A stretch of 6,561 nucleotides of DNA from DASVAL01 sp035649575 (GCA_035649575.1 DASRJH010000206.1:1-6561); one strand, 5' to 3'. Shown: positions 1-6,202, numbered from the stretch's first letter. Notes: a model not told the origin generated them from the letters alone. Translations and numbers: made by a program.

Positions 1-1
1 T

Positions 2-1438
2 CCGCTCGACGCGCCCGGCGGTCCGGAGAGCGCGCCCGAGTTTGCGGTGCCGGATGCCGGGATGCCGGCCACTGGGTTGCCGGCCACCGGGCGGACGGCG
101 CGGCGTTCGCGCACGGACCGCATCGATGCCGCGTTGCTGCACCCGTTGCTGGGCCCGGTCGTGCTGCTCGGCGTGCTGTTCGCGATGTTCCAGCTCGTGT
201 TCACGGTCGCCGAGCCGTTCATGGGCTGGATCGAAGCGGGCCAAGGCTGGGTCAACGATCTCGTCGACGGCCTGCTGCCGCCGGGCGCGGTGCGCAGCTT
301 CGTCAACGACGGTCTCGTGAACGGCGTCGGGTCGTGCTTCGTCTTCGTGCCGCAGATCGCGCTGCTGATCGCGTTCGTGACGATCGTCGAGGCCACCGGC
401 TACATGGCGCGCGCCGTGTTCCTGCTCGATGCGCTGTTGCGGCGGTTCGGTCTGACCGGGAAGAGCTTCGTGCCGCTGACCAGCAGTTTCGCGTGCGCGA
501 TCCCCGGCATCGTGGCCAGCCGCATCCTCAGCGACGAACGCGATCGCCTGGCGACGATCGCGGTGGCACCGCTGATGTCGTGTTCGGCGCGGTTGCCCGT
601 CTACGTCGTGTTGCTGGCGGCGTTCTTCGAGTCACACATCGCGGGCTTGCTGTTGCTGCTGCTCTACCTGCTCGGCATCGTCGCGGCAGCCGTCGTGGCG
701 CTGTTGCTGCGGCGCACGGTCCTGCGCGGTGGAACGTCGGCCCTCGCGATGGAACTTCCGGTCTACCAGCGGCCGCGGCTGCGCATCGTGGCCGCGCACA
801 CGTGGCATGCGGTGCGCAGCTTCCTGCGCACCGCTGGAACGGTGATCGTCGTTTCGACTGTCGTCGTCTGGGCACTCGGCTACTTCCCGCGATCGCCCGA
901 GATCCATGCGAAGTTCGAAGCCGAGCGCGCGGCGTTGCCGGCGGGCGATGCAGGGGAGGCGCGTCGCGCCGAACTCGATGCCGAAGAGGCGGGCACCTAC
1001 CTCGAGCAGAGCTGGCTCAGCCACATCGGCCGCGCCGTGCAGCCCGTGTTCGCGCCGGCCGGATTCGATTGGAAGATCACCGTCGGAGTCCTGGCCGCCT
1101 TTCCCGCGCGCGAGCTCGTCGTGCCGACGCTCGGCACGCTCTACAGCCTCGGCGAGGTCGAAGCCTCGCGCGACGCGCCCGATCAACGGTTGCAGGAGGC
1201 GCTGCGTTCGGCCAAGGGACCCGACGGCAGGCCGACCATGAGCGGGCTCATAGCACTCGCCGTCATGGCGTTCTTCGCGCTCTGCAGCCAGTGTGCAGGC
1301 ACGCTGGCTGCGATCCGCCGTGAGACGCATTCGTGGCGCTGGCCGCTGTTCACGTTCTGCTACATGACGGTGCTCGCCTGGCTGGTCGCCGTCGCGATCT
1401 ACCAGATCGGCACGTTGCTCGGGTACGGCAGCGCCTAG
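2..1438 (+). CDS. feoB: Ferrous iron transporter FeoB, C-terminal membrane part (5' end outside window)
   Basis: FeoB is an inner-membrane Fe(II) uptake protein with a cytosolic GTPase domain followed by a membrane domain built from two Gate repeats. Only the membrane part is visible, about 478 codons against the usual 700-800; the frame is open to the left edge, so this is truncation by the window. After a Pro/Gly/Ala-rich linker (about 2-110) come several hydrophobic segments. Gate 1 shows GYMARAVF (about 398-421) and FVPLTSSFACAIPGI with the conserved Cys codon at 494-496, followed by MSCSARLPVYVVLLAAFF (about 575-628). Gate 2 shows DWKITVGVLAAFPAREL (1067-1117), the CSQC motif (1283-1294) and RRETHSWRWPLF (1316-1351). 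The GTG at 47 is only an internal Val. The stop lies 5 bp from the stop of the convergent neighbour. No feoA or feoC is visible. The family call is secure; iron specificity is known from the family, not shown here. Confidence 0.96.
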   Translation, partial: PLDAPGGPESAPEFAVPDAGMPATGLPATGRTARRSRTDRIDAALLHPLLGPVVLLGVLFAMFQLVFTVAEPFMGWIEAGQGWVNDLVDGLLPPGAVRSFVNDGLVNGVGSCFVFVPQIALLIAFVTIVEATGYMARAVFLLDALLRRFGLTGKSFVPLTSSFACAIPGIVASRILSDERDRLATIAVAPLMSCSARLPVYVVLLAAFFESHIAGLLLLLLYLLGIVAAAVVALLLRRTVLRGGTSALAMELPVYQRPRLRIVAAHTWHAVRSFLRTAGTVIVVSTVVVWALGYFPRSPEIHAKFEAERAALPAGDAGEARRAELDAEEAGTYLEQSWLSHIGRAVQPVFAPAGFDWKITVGVLAAFPARELVVPTLGTLYSLGEVEASRDAPDQRLQEALRSAKGPDGRPTMSGLIALAVMAFFALCSQCAGTLAAIRRETHSWRWPLFTFCYMTVLAWLVAVAIYQIGTLLGYGSA

Positions 1439-1443
1439 GGCAT

Positions 1444-1740
1444 TTAGTCGAGGTCGAAGATGTTGCGCGGCCGCTCGTCCTCGTCCTTCTTCGCTTCTTC
1501 CTTGGCCCGCCGCAGCTGTTCGTCGAGACGGTCGGCACTGCGCGACTCCTGGTCCTTCGCCGAAGTGAACAGGTCGCCGAGCCGCTTCTTGTCGCGGCCC
1601 TGATCGCCGAGCAGCGTGTCGAGATCCCGGCCGCCCTTGGCCTCTTCGGGCCGCGCTGCGCGCGCCTTGCCCGAGCGGGTGTCCACCTCGACGAGCTTGT
1701 TGCAGCAGGGGCAATGAAACGTGAACACGGTCTGGGCCAT
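1444..1740 (-). CDS. Small CPCC zinc-ribbon-like protein with charged helical tail, function unknown
   Basis: This 98-aa soluble protein opens with MAQTVFTFHCPCCNKLVEVD, in which Cys10, Cys12 and Cys13 with His9 resemble one knuckle of a zinc ribbon. No second CxxC pair follows, so any zinc site would need dimerisation or be incomplete. Residues about 40-90 are highly charged (Lys, Arg, Glu, Asp) and should be helical, possibly coiled coil; the end is the acidic RNIFDLD. The frame stays open upstream to an ATG at 1915-1917, but the ATG at 1738-1740 is chosen because the protein begins family-like there and the upstream 59 residues look like non-coding Arg/Pro-rich translation. No Shine-Dalgarno sequence precedes the start. 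It is convergent with feoB and divergent from the sigma operon. I do not recognise a characterised function; a regulatory or nucleic-acid-binding role is only a guess. Confidence 0.75.
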   Translation of the reverse strand: MAQTVFTFHCPCCNKLVEVDTRSGKARAARPEEAKGGRDLDTLLGDQGRDKKRLGDLFTSAKDQESRSADRLDEQLRRAKEEAKKDEDERPRNIFDLD

Positions 1741-1772
1741 GATCGAGCTGGGAGGAAAGTTGTCGATGGTCC

Positions 1773-1782
1773 GTGGATCCAC
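1773..1782. promoter_or_regulatory. 10-bp perfect palindrome in divergent intergenic region, possible operator
   Basis: GTGGATCCAC is a perfect palindrome lying 33 bp upstream of the CPCC-gene start on one side and about 210 bp upstream of the sigma start on the other. Apart from this and the promoter-like element at 1899-1926, the 254-bp stretch 1741-1994 shows no RNA gene or clear terminator. A symmetrical site between divergent genes could bind a dimeric regulator. However, a single 10-bp palindrome containing a BamHI-like core can easily occur by chance, so this is a weak call. Confidence 0.15.
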
Positions 1783-1898
1783 TGTCCGCGGTCGCCACGG
1801 CTCTCCACCGAGGATATCGTGAGCGGGCCCGGTTGGCGCGCAGCCCATCGGGTCTCTTCCCCACCGCAGTGACCGCCGAGAAAAAGCCGATCGCCGAA

Positions 1899-1926
1899 GG
1901 AACCACGCCGGCGCCACCGCGTCTGC
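1899..1926 (+). promoter_or_regulatory. Candidate ECF-sigma promoter upstream of the sigma/anti-sigma operon
   Basis: The element reads GGAACCA (1899-1905), a 15-bp spacer, then GTCTGC (1921-1926). This fits the general group pattern recognised by RpoE-like ECF sigma factors, a GGAAC -35 box and a GTCT-type -10 box with about 15-16 bp between them. Transcription would begin near 1933, giving a leader of about 60 nt before the ATG at 1995. Because ECF operons are commonly autoregulated, position and strand make sense here. If the sigma gene really starts at the GTG at 1773 or 1869, the element would lie inside the coding region, which weakens the call. The match is visible; its function is inferred. 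Confidence 0.4.
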
Positions 1927-1994
1927 TGCCCGGTGCCCAGCCTCTGCCGCAACGCGAGCCGATTCGCCTCAACGGACCTCCGGGCGGCGGTGAC

Positions 1995-2585
1995 ATGGGC
2001 GAAGTGGATCCGGCACGCGAACCCATGCTGCGTGCACAACAAGGCGATGCGGACGCCTTCCGGATCCTGATCGAGATGTTCCAGGATCGGGTGAGCCGCG
2101 TGATGACCTCCGTCTTGCACTGTGACCGCACGATGGCTGAAGACCTCTGCCAGGAGGTGTTCTTGCGCGTGCACAAGGGGATCCGCGGCTTCGACGGGCA
2201 GGTGCGGTTCGTGACCTGGTTGCACACGATCTCGATGAACGTCGCGATCACCGAATACCGGCGGCGCCGCGCGCAGAAGCGCGACCGCCGCACGCTGTCG
2301 ATCGACGCGCCGGTGCAGGGCACCGACGACCTCTACATCACGCCGGCCGGTCACGAGCAGGATCCCGGCGACAGGGCCCACCAGCGGGACTTCCTCGCGC
2401 GCGTGCGGGTCTGCGTGCGCAACCTGCCCGACGAGTTCCGCGAAGCCGTCGTCCTGCGCGACATGGAGTCGCTCTCCTACGAGGAAATCGCGACCGTGCT
2501 CGATCTCCCGATCGGCACCGTGCGTTCGCGGATCCACCGCGGCCGGCTGCTGCTGCAAGGCATGCTCAAGGAGTTCGCGCCATGA
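1995..2585 (+). CDS. ECF (group 4) RNA polymerase sigma factor
   Basis: The product redirects RNA polymerase to alternative promoters. From the ATG at 1995 it is 196 aa, the normal ECF size. Region 2 spans about residues 10-91, with AEDLCQEVFLRVHKGIRGFDG (48-68, core-binding part followed by the -10 recognition helix) and FVTWLHTISMNVAITEYRRR (72-91). Region 4 is LPDEFREAVVLRDMESLSYEEIA through GTVRSRIHRGRLLL (about 144-187), a typical helix-turn-helix for the -35 element. There is no sigma region 1 or 3. The start is uncertain: GTG at 1869 (238 aa) or GTG at 1773 (270 aa) would add a Pro-rich extension outside the conserved domain. No alternative start has a well-placed ribosome site, and a promoter-like element lies at 1899-1926. 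The TGA overlaps the ATG of the next gene by 4 bp, pointing to coupled expression with its probable anti-sigma partner. Confidence 0.93.
   Translation: MGEVDPAREPMLRAQQGDADAFRILIEMFQDRVSRVMTSVLHCDRTMAEDLCQEVFLRVHKGIRGFDGQVRFVTWLHTISMNVAITEYRRRRAQKRDRRTLSIDAPVQGTDDLYITPAGHEQDPGDRAHQRDFLARVRVCVRNLPDEFREAVVLRDMESLSYEEIATVLDLPIGTVRSRIHRGRLLLQGMLKEFAP
2568..2573 (+). promoter_or_regulatory. Shine-Dalgarno sequence for the anti-sigma gene
   Basis: AAGGAG sits 8 nt before the ATG at 2582, inside the last codons of the sigma gene. It fixes the anti-sigma start and shows that this organism uses Shine-Dalgarno initiation at least at some genes, while several neighbours in the window lack a visible one. 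Together with the ATGA overlap it supports coupled translation of the pair. Confidence 0.7.
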
Positions 2586-4012
2586 CCAGCAAGCCCGAAC
2601 GCGAAGTCGACGCGCGTCTAGCCGACTGGGTGGACGGTCGCTTGAGCGAACGCGAACGCGAGCGCTTCGTCGCCGAGCTGCGCGTGAACCCGCAACTGCG
2701 CAAGGATCTCGAAGACTACGAGAAGACGGTGGCGGCCGTGCGCGCGGCCTTGCAGGCGCCGGTCCGGCCCGTGCAGATCGCGGATCGCGTCATGACGGCG
2801 ATCGCCGCGGGGAACCCGCGCAGCAGCGTCGGGCAGCGTTGGCGCAATCGCTCGTTCATGTGGAGCCTCGCGAGCGCAGCGGCCCTGTTGCTGCTGGCCC
2901 TCTTGGTGAACACCTGGTCGCCCGCGCCCAAGACGGACACCACGGCTGCGCTCGATGCGGCGAAGACCGAGGTGAAGGCGGAGGGAGAGAAGCGGAGCGC
3001 CAGCGACGATCTGCGCAAGCAAGCCGAGGTCGGGGCGCTGGCGCAGGACGAGCGCGCGGTTCGCGAACAACTCGAGAAGGCCGCGGCCGAAGAGCGAGCG
3101 GCGACCCAGAGCACGAACCCGCCAGCGCCGGCGCAGCCAGCGCCGTCCACGCCGGCGCCGCCGGCGCGTGAGCCCGCGCCGGCCGAAGGGACCGACCCCG
3201 CACACGTGGGTGCCGCCGTCCAGGAGAAACCTGGGGTGCCCGTGCCCAAGGTGCAACCAGCCAGCGACCCCGTGGCGCCGGCAGGGGATGCGGGCGCAAA
3301 GCCAGCTGCCGCTCCGGCGGAGCAGGACCTCGTCACCGCCGGTGCGTGGGGCGAGCAGCTTCCCGTCGTCGTCGTGCGAGGCGGCGCGTTGGCCGCCGAG
3401 TCCAGACTCCAGGATCGGCAGCCGGTCCCCCCCGGCCCGAGCACGGGCGGGGCGGGCAGGCAGGGCCCGGGGGCAGATGCTCCGGCCGCCGGAGCACAGG
3501 GTCAAAGCATCGGGATGCGCAAGGCTGCAGCGACCACGGAACTGCCGCAGCAACTCGACGACTTCTTCAAGCGTCAGATGACCGTGGCTGCGGGCGCCGA
3601 CAATGCCGGTGGCGCCTGGTCCTCCGGCGGGTTGCAGTTCACGCCACTTCCCGATGTGGCCACGTTTGCCACCGGCACAGAGCGCAGGGAGACCGAGGCA
3701 AAGGAACTCGGTGAGGCGTTGAAGGAACGCAGCCGTGCTGGTGCGGGTGGCAAGGACGGCGTAGCGCCCGTGGAGCGCGGTTGGCTCGTCGAGGGCAGCA
3801 AGGAGGACCTCGAACTCGTGCTCCGCCAGCTCTCGGTCTTTGCGAGCGCGAGCGGCATGCAGTTGACGGCGGGTGAGACCAGGGAGTCGACGCTGCAAAG
3901 GAAGAACGCACCCGAGGCGGCCGTGCCTCTGTCCAGGGACAAAGCCGACGCGGAACGGCGCGCGCTACCGCGATCGCGCCTCGTGCTGCGCTTCTCGCCA
4001 CAACCGCGGTAG
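2582..4012 (+). CDS. Probable membrane-anchored anti-sigma factor with long Pro/Ala-rich extracytoplasmic region
   Basis: This 476-aa protein is read as the partner that binds and silences the upstream sigma factor. Residues about 8-57 (DARLADWVDGRLSERERERF and the following helices) resemble the helical N-terminal sigma-binding domain of anti-sigma factors, but the HxxxCxxC zinc motif is absent; I see no Cys in the whole protein. One membrane span covers about 93-111 (MWSLASAAALLLLALLVN), which would leave the N-terminus in the cytoplasm. Outside lie a charged, probably coiled-coil segment (125-175), a Pro/Ala linker (179-250), a Gly/Ala/Pro-rich stretch (280-310) and a C-terminal domain. 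In that domain RGWLVEGSKEDLELVLRQLS (399-418) and RLVLRFS (466-472) look like strand-helix and final-strand elements. The start is fixed by the 4-bp overlap with the sigma gene and AAGGAG at 2568. Partnership is inferred from operon position and topology; the signal sensed is unknown. Confidence 0.82.
   Translation: MTSKPEREVDARLADWVDGRLSERERERFVAELRVNPQLRKDLEDYEKTVAAVRAALQAPVRPVQIADRVMTAIAAGNPRSSVGQRWRNRSFMWSLASAAALLLLALLVNTWSPAPKTDTTAALDAAKTEVKAEGEKRSASDDLRKQAEVGALAQDERAVREQLEKAAAEERAATQSTNPPAPAQPAPSTPAPPAREPAPAEGTDPAHVGAAVQEKPGVPVPKVQPASDPVAPAGDAGAKPAAAPAEQDLVTAGAWGEQLPVVVVRGGALAAESRLQDRQPVPPGPSTGGAGRQGPGADAPAAGAQGQSIGMRKAAATTELPQQLDDFFKRQMTVAAGADNAGGAWSSGGLQFTPLPDVATFATGTERRETEAKELGEALKERSRAGAGGKDGVAPVERGWLVEGSKEDLELVLRQLSVFASASGMQLTAGETRESTLQRKNAPEAAVPLSRDKADAERRALPRSRLVLRFSPQPR
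3478..3496. repeat. 8-bp inverted repeat with 3-nt loop inside the anti-sigma gene
   Basis: TGCTCCGG and CCGGAGCA are perfect complements around CCG. The hairpin would be strong and GC-rich, and it sits within codons for Ala, Pro and Gly of the low-complexity linker. There is no T-tract. It may simply follow from repetitive Ala/Pro codons. Confidence 0.35.
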
Positions 4013-4014
4013 CG
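3963..4014. repeat. 10-bp inverted repeat spanning both stop codons of convergent genes, possible bidirectional terminator
   Basis: CGCTACCGCG (3963-3972) and CGCGGTAGCG (4005-4014) are perfect complements separated by 32 nt, with a smaller GCGC pair inside the loop. The right arm contains the TAG of the anti-sigma gene (4010-4012) and the left arm contains the TAG of the opposing gene (complement of 3965-3967). The symmetry therefore gives both genes the same final bases. There is no poly-T run on either side, so intrinsic termination is uncertain. The repeat is directly visible; the termination role is inference. Confidence 0.5.
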
Positions 4015-5302
4015 ACCGCTCGAGGACCGCGCCGGGCCGCAGTTCGGCGAGATACTGCGTGCCCGCGCCCTGTAGGACCACGCTGCGAGCGCCGTCTCCC
4101 GGTGTCGCGACGAGAGCGAGCCGGACGCGCAGCCTCGGCGCCGCGGCCGGGAGGTCGGCGAGGGCGGGTTCATCGGCTTCGTCGCGGCAGAACGGGCACG
4201 TGCGCAGCGACAGTTCGAGGTCGAGGCTCGCGCCGTCGACCGACAGACCGCGCAGTCGCAGGTGATCGTGGTGCGGTGGCAACCAGGGGCGCATGCGCAC
4301 GACGTCCTCGTCGACTCCCGCTCCGGTCGCCAGACGCAGACCCGTGACGGCGAACAGCGCGGCGTCGATCAACGCGCCGGCATGCGCAGCGGGCAGGCGC
4401 TCCGGATCGAGCGCCTCCAGGATCGCATTCCAGCAACGCGTGCGAGCCGCCTCGTCCTCGACCTGCGTTGCTGCCGAGAGCTCGAACGCCTTGCCGAACG
4501 GCAGGAACGGCGCCGCGGTGGCGCTCGCGGCCCTCGTCGCGGCCGGGCCTTCCCCGACCACTGTGCGCAGGTGCCGCAGCAGGCGATCCTGGGTCGCGAT
4601 CAGCAGGCCGGCTGCGGCGGGCACGAGCACGGAGAGATCGGCGGGCTCGGGCAGCACGATCGCCCCCGCGGTCAGGTGCGGACGGAAGTGGCCGCGACCG
4701 GGCTGCCACGTCGAGGCTTCGAGCTCGCAGATCCGCTCGATGGCCCTCTGGGTCCACGGCGCACCGGGGCGCGGCGAAGGCTGTGTCTTCTGCCACCGCG
4801 TCGGGGTCTCGATGCGATCGCGCGTGTCGAGCATCCCCCCGAGGCAGAACATGCCGTGCACGAACATGGCTTCCTGCACGAACGTCGTCCGAGACGCGGC
4901 TTCGGCCCGCCGCAGGGCGCCCTGCAGTTCGGGCCAGTGGCTCGTCATCGGCCCGGGGTCGCGGCACGCGCGCAGATACCAGTAGTGCGCGACGACGTAC
5001 CACGCGAGGTCGTCGCGTGGCAGGGCTGCCGCATCGTCGCCGCGAGCGTTCGACCATGCCGCCGCGAGCGTGTCGCGCGCGGCCGTCGGATCGCCGAGCC
5101 GCAGCTGCCCGAGCGCCGTGAACGCGGCCTCCATGCCGTTCGCCGCAGCTGGTTGGGCGCGCAACGACGTGGTGCAGACCGCGAGCAAAGTGGCCAGCCG
5201 CGGCTCGGCCCCATGGAGCTGCAGACCGGCGGCAGGCTCCTGGCCAGACAAACCCACGCCGAGACAGAGTGCGATCGACCAGGTGTGCAGCGCGTGATCC
5301 AT
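3965..5302 (-). CDS. Probable exported protein with six-hairpin glycosidase-like C-terminal region, function unknown
   Basis: This is a 445-aa protein. Residues about 8-20 (WSIALCLGVGLSG) form a hydrophobic stretch followed by QEPAAG, consistent with a short signal peptide; a basic n-region is lacking and Cys13 is not in a lipobox. Residues 55-160 look alpha-helical and repeat-like. Residues 310-366 (LIDAALFAVTGLRLATG, then VVRMRPWLPPHHDHLRLRGL and ASLDLELS) recall the end of the alpha/alpha barrel plus the beta domain seen in six-hairpin glycosidases such as GH65, GH15 and GH78. No catalytic acids can be assigned, and at this length it is shorter than most such enzymes. A CPFC motif lies at 369-372. 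This frame is preferred over the long open plus frame opposite because it has a signal-like start, aromatic residues and a plausible fold. It overlaps the anti-sigma gene by 48 bp, tail to tail. Any glycosidase role is tentative. Confidence 0.72.
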   Translation of the reverse strand: MDHALHTWSIALCLGVGLSGQEPAAGLQLHGAEPRLATLLAVCTTSLRAQPAAANGMEAAFTALGQLRLGDPTAARDTLAAAWSNARGDDAAALPRDDLAWYVVAHYWYLRACRDPGPMTSHWPELQGALRRAEAASRTTFVQEAMFVHGMFCLGGMLDTRDRIETPTRWQKTQPSPRPGAPWTQRAIERICELEASTWQPGRGHFRPHLTAGAIVLPEPADLSVLVPAAAGLLIATQDRLLRHLRTVVGEGPAATRAASATAAPFLPFGKAFELSAATQVEDEAARTRCWNAILEALDPERLPAAHAGALIDAALFAVTGLRLATGAGVDEDVVRMRPWLPPHHDHLRLRGLSVDGASLDLELSLRTCPFCRDEADEPALADLPAAAPRLRVRLALVATPGDGARSVVLQGAGTQYLAELRPGAVLERSLPRLWREAQHEARSR

Positions 5303-5336
5303 GACCTAGGTGGAGTGGCGACCTGCACATTGCGCA

Positions 5337-5352
5337 GGGAATCCGGGAATCC
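5337..5352. repeat. Two tandem copies of an 8-bp unit in divergent intergenic region
   Basis: GGGAATCC occurs twice back to back, 35 bp upstream of the exported-protein start and about 90 bp upstream of the NRDE gene. Two copies between divergent genes could be a regulator site. With only two short units, chance or slippage is equally plausible. Confidence 0.25.
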
Positions 5353-5378
5353 CTCACGCGGCGCGCGGCGGCTACGAG

Positions 5379-5407
5379 TTGGCGATCTCTGGTCGAGGTC
5401 CTACGCT
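5379..5407 (+). promoter_or_regulatory. Candidate sigma-70-like promoter for the NRDE gene
   Basis: TTGGCG (5379-5384) and TACGCT (5402-5407) are separated by 17 bp, the ideal spacing, and match the housekeeping consensus at 4 of 6 and 3 of 6 positions. The -10 box ends 33 nt before the ATG at 5441. The match is modest, but in GC-rich DNA such a pairing at the right place is worth recording. Confidence 0.3.
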
Positions 5408-5440
5408 GGGAACCGCGCGGGTCAGCCCGGGCATGGACAC

Positions 5441-6184
5441 ATGTGCATCCTGATCGTGTTGCGGGGCTACGACGACGACCATCCGATCGTGGTCGCGGGC
5501 AATCGCGACGAACGCACGGACCGCAAGGCCTCGCCGCCGGGGTTGTGGGTCGGGCAACGCCGGCGCGTGTTGTCGCCGCGCGATCGCGCGGCTGGTGGCA
5601 CCTGGCTCGCGGTCGACGAGCGCGGCTGGCTCGCCGGCATCACGAACATCGCCGGCGTGCCACCGGTGCCCGATGCGCCCTCGCGCGGCCATCTGCCCCA
5701 TCTGGCGCTCGACCAGGCGGACTTCGACGACGGCATCGCCGCGGTGCAGGCACGCGTGAGGGAACACGCGCACGCCGGTTTCCAGCTCGTGCTGTGCAAC
5801 GGCCGCCGCACGGTGGTGCTTCACCATGCGCGCGGCCAGGTGCGCGTGATCGAGTGGAGCGACCCGCTGCTCGTCGTGACCAACGAACACGGACCCGGCG
5901 TGCTGCAGGTCCACGGCATTGCGCAAGCACTCGGTCCGATGCGCGAAGTCGAGCAGCGTCTCGATGCACTGCTGCCGGTGCTCAAGGATCGCGGCGGCGA
6001 AGGCCGCCACGCGATCTGCAAGCGCGGCGACGAGTATGGCACGGTGTCGAGCTCTTTGATCGCGATCCCGGCCCACGACCAGACGCGTCTGCTGTGGCGC
6101 TACGCGGCCGGGCCGCCGGACATCACCGAGTATCGCAACTACGGCAACCTCGGGCGCCGCCTGTTGCCCGAAGCCGCGGAGTGA
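5441..6184 (+). CDS. NRDE/TANGO2-family protein
   Basis: This 247-aa protein starts MCILIVLRG, the family's usual opening with Cys at position 2, and carries the diagnostic NRDE at 21-24. GGTWLAVDERGWLAGITN follows at 52-69, then FQLVLCNG (114-121), VVTNEHG (145-151) and YGTVSSSLIAIP (199-210). The length matches bacterial members. The family is related in fold to N-terminal-nucleophile hydrolases, and Cys2 would be exposed after Met removal; the eukaryotic member TANGO2 is linked to metabolic disease and has been connected with haem or lipid handling, but no reaction is firmly known for bacterial members. No signal peptide or membrane segment is visible, so it is probably cytosolic. The frame runs open far upstream, but only as the antisense of the preceding gene; the ATG at 5441 is clearly the start although no Shine-Dalgarno is evident. 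It ends 18 bp from the convergent TPR gene. Confidence 0.93.
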   Translation: MCILIVLRGYDDDHPIVVAGNRDERTDRKASPPGLWVGQRRRVLSPRDRAAGGTWLAVDERGWLAGITNIAGVPPVPDAPSRGHLPHLALDQADFDDGIAAVQARVREHAHAGFQLVLCNGRRTVVLHHARGQVRVIEWSDPLLVVTNEHGPGVLQVHGIAQALGPMREVEQRLDALLPVLKDRGGEGRHAICKRGDEYGTVSSSLIAIPAHDQTRLLWRYAAGPPDITEYRNYGNLGRRLLPEAAE

Positions 6185-6202
6185 CGGCGACGCAGGCGCT
6201 TC

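Noticed and set aside
1766..1822. An 18-codon plus-strand ORF (ATG at 1766) preceded by GGAGG at 1751, resembling a leader peptide
   Set aside because: The spacing is only loosely suitable, the peptide shows no attenuation-like residue run, and it lies upstream of the better promoter candidate at 1899-1926, so it would not be on that transcript.
632..2323. A 563-codon minus-strand open frame across feoB, the CPCC gene and the sigma gene
   Set aside because: It is low-complexity Arg/Ala/Gln translation opposite three well-supported genes; long antisense frames are expected at this GC content.
3110..3310. GC-rich repetitive-looking DNA resembling a tandem repeat array
   Set aside because: The units are irregular and simply encode a Pro/Ala-rich linker of the anti-sigma protein; no fixed-length repeat or spacer structure is present.
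2618..3898. A 426-codon minus-strand open frame opposite the anti-sigma gene
   Set aside because: It is dominated by Arg, Gly and Leu with no domain, and lies wholly inside a gene fixed by a 4-bp overlap and a Shine-Dalgarno sequence.
4170..5357. A 395-codon minus-strand frame overlapping the exported protein
   Set aside because: It is a frame-shifted shadow, extremely rich in Arg and Ala, without the signal-like start or fold hints of the chosen frame.
4262..6184. A 640-codon open frame on the plus strand that includes the NRDE gene at its end
   Set aside because: Its first 393 codons are the antisense of the 445-aa exported protein and are Arg/Gly/Pro-rich without a recognisable domain. 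Only the part from ATG 5441 matches a family, so the frame is not a fusion protein.
6185..6202. Possible terminator between the convergent NRDE and TPR genes
   Set aside because: The 18-bp gap shows no clear stem-loop or T-tract.
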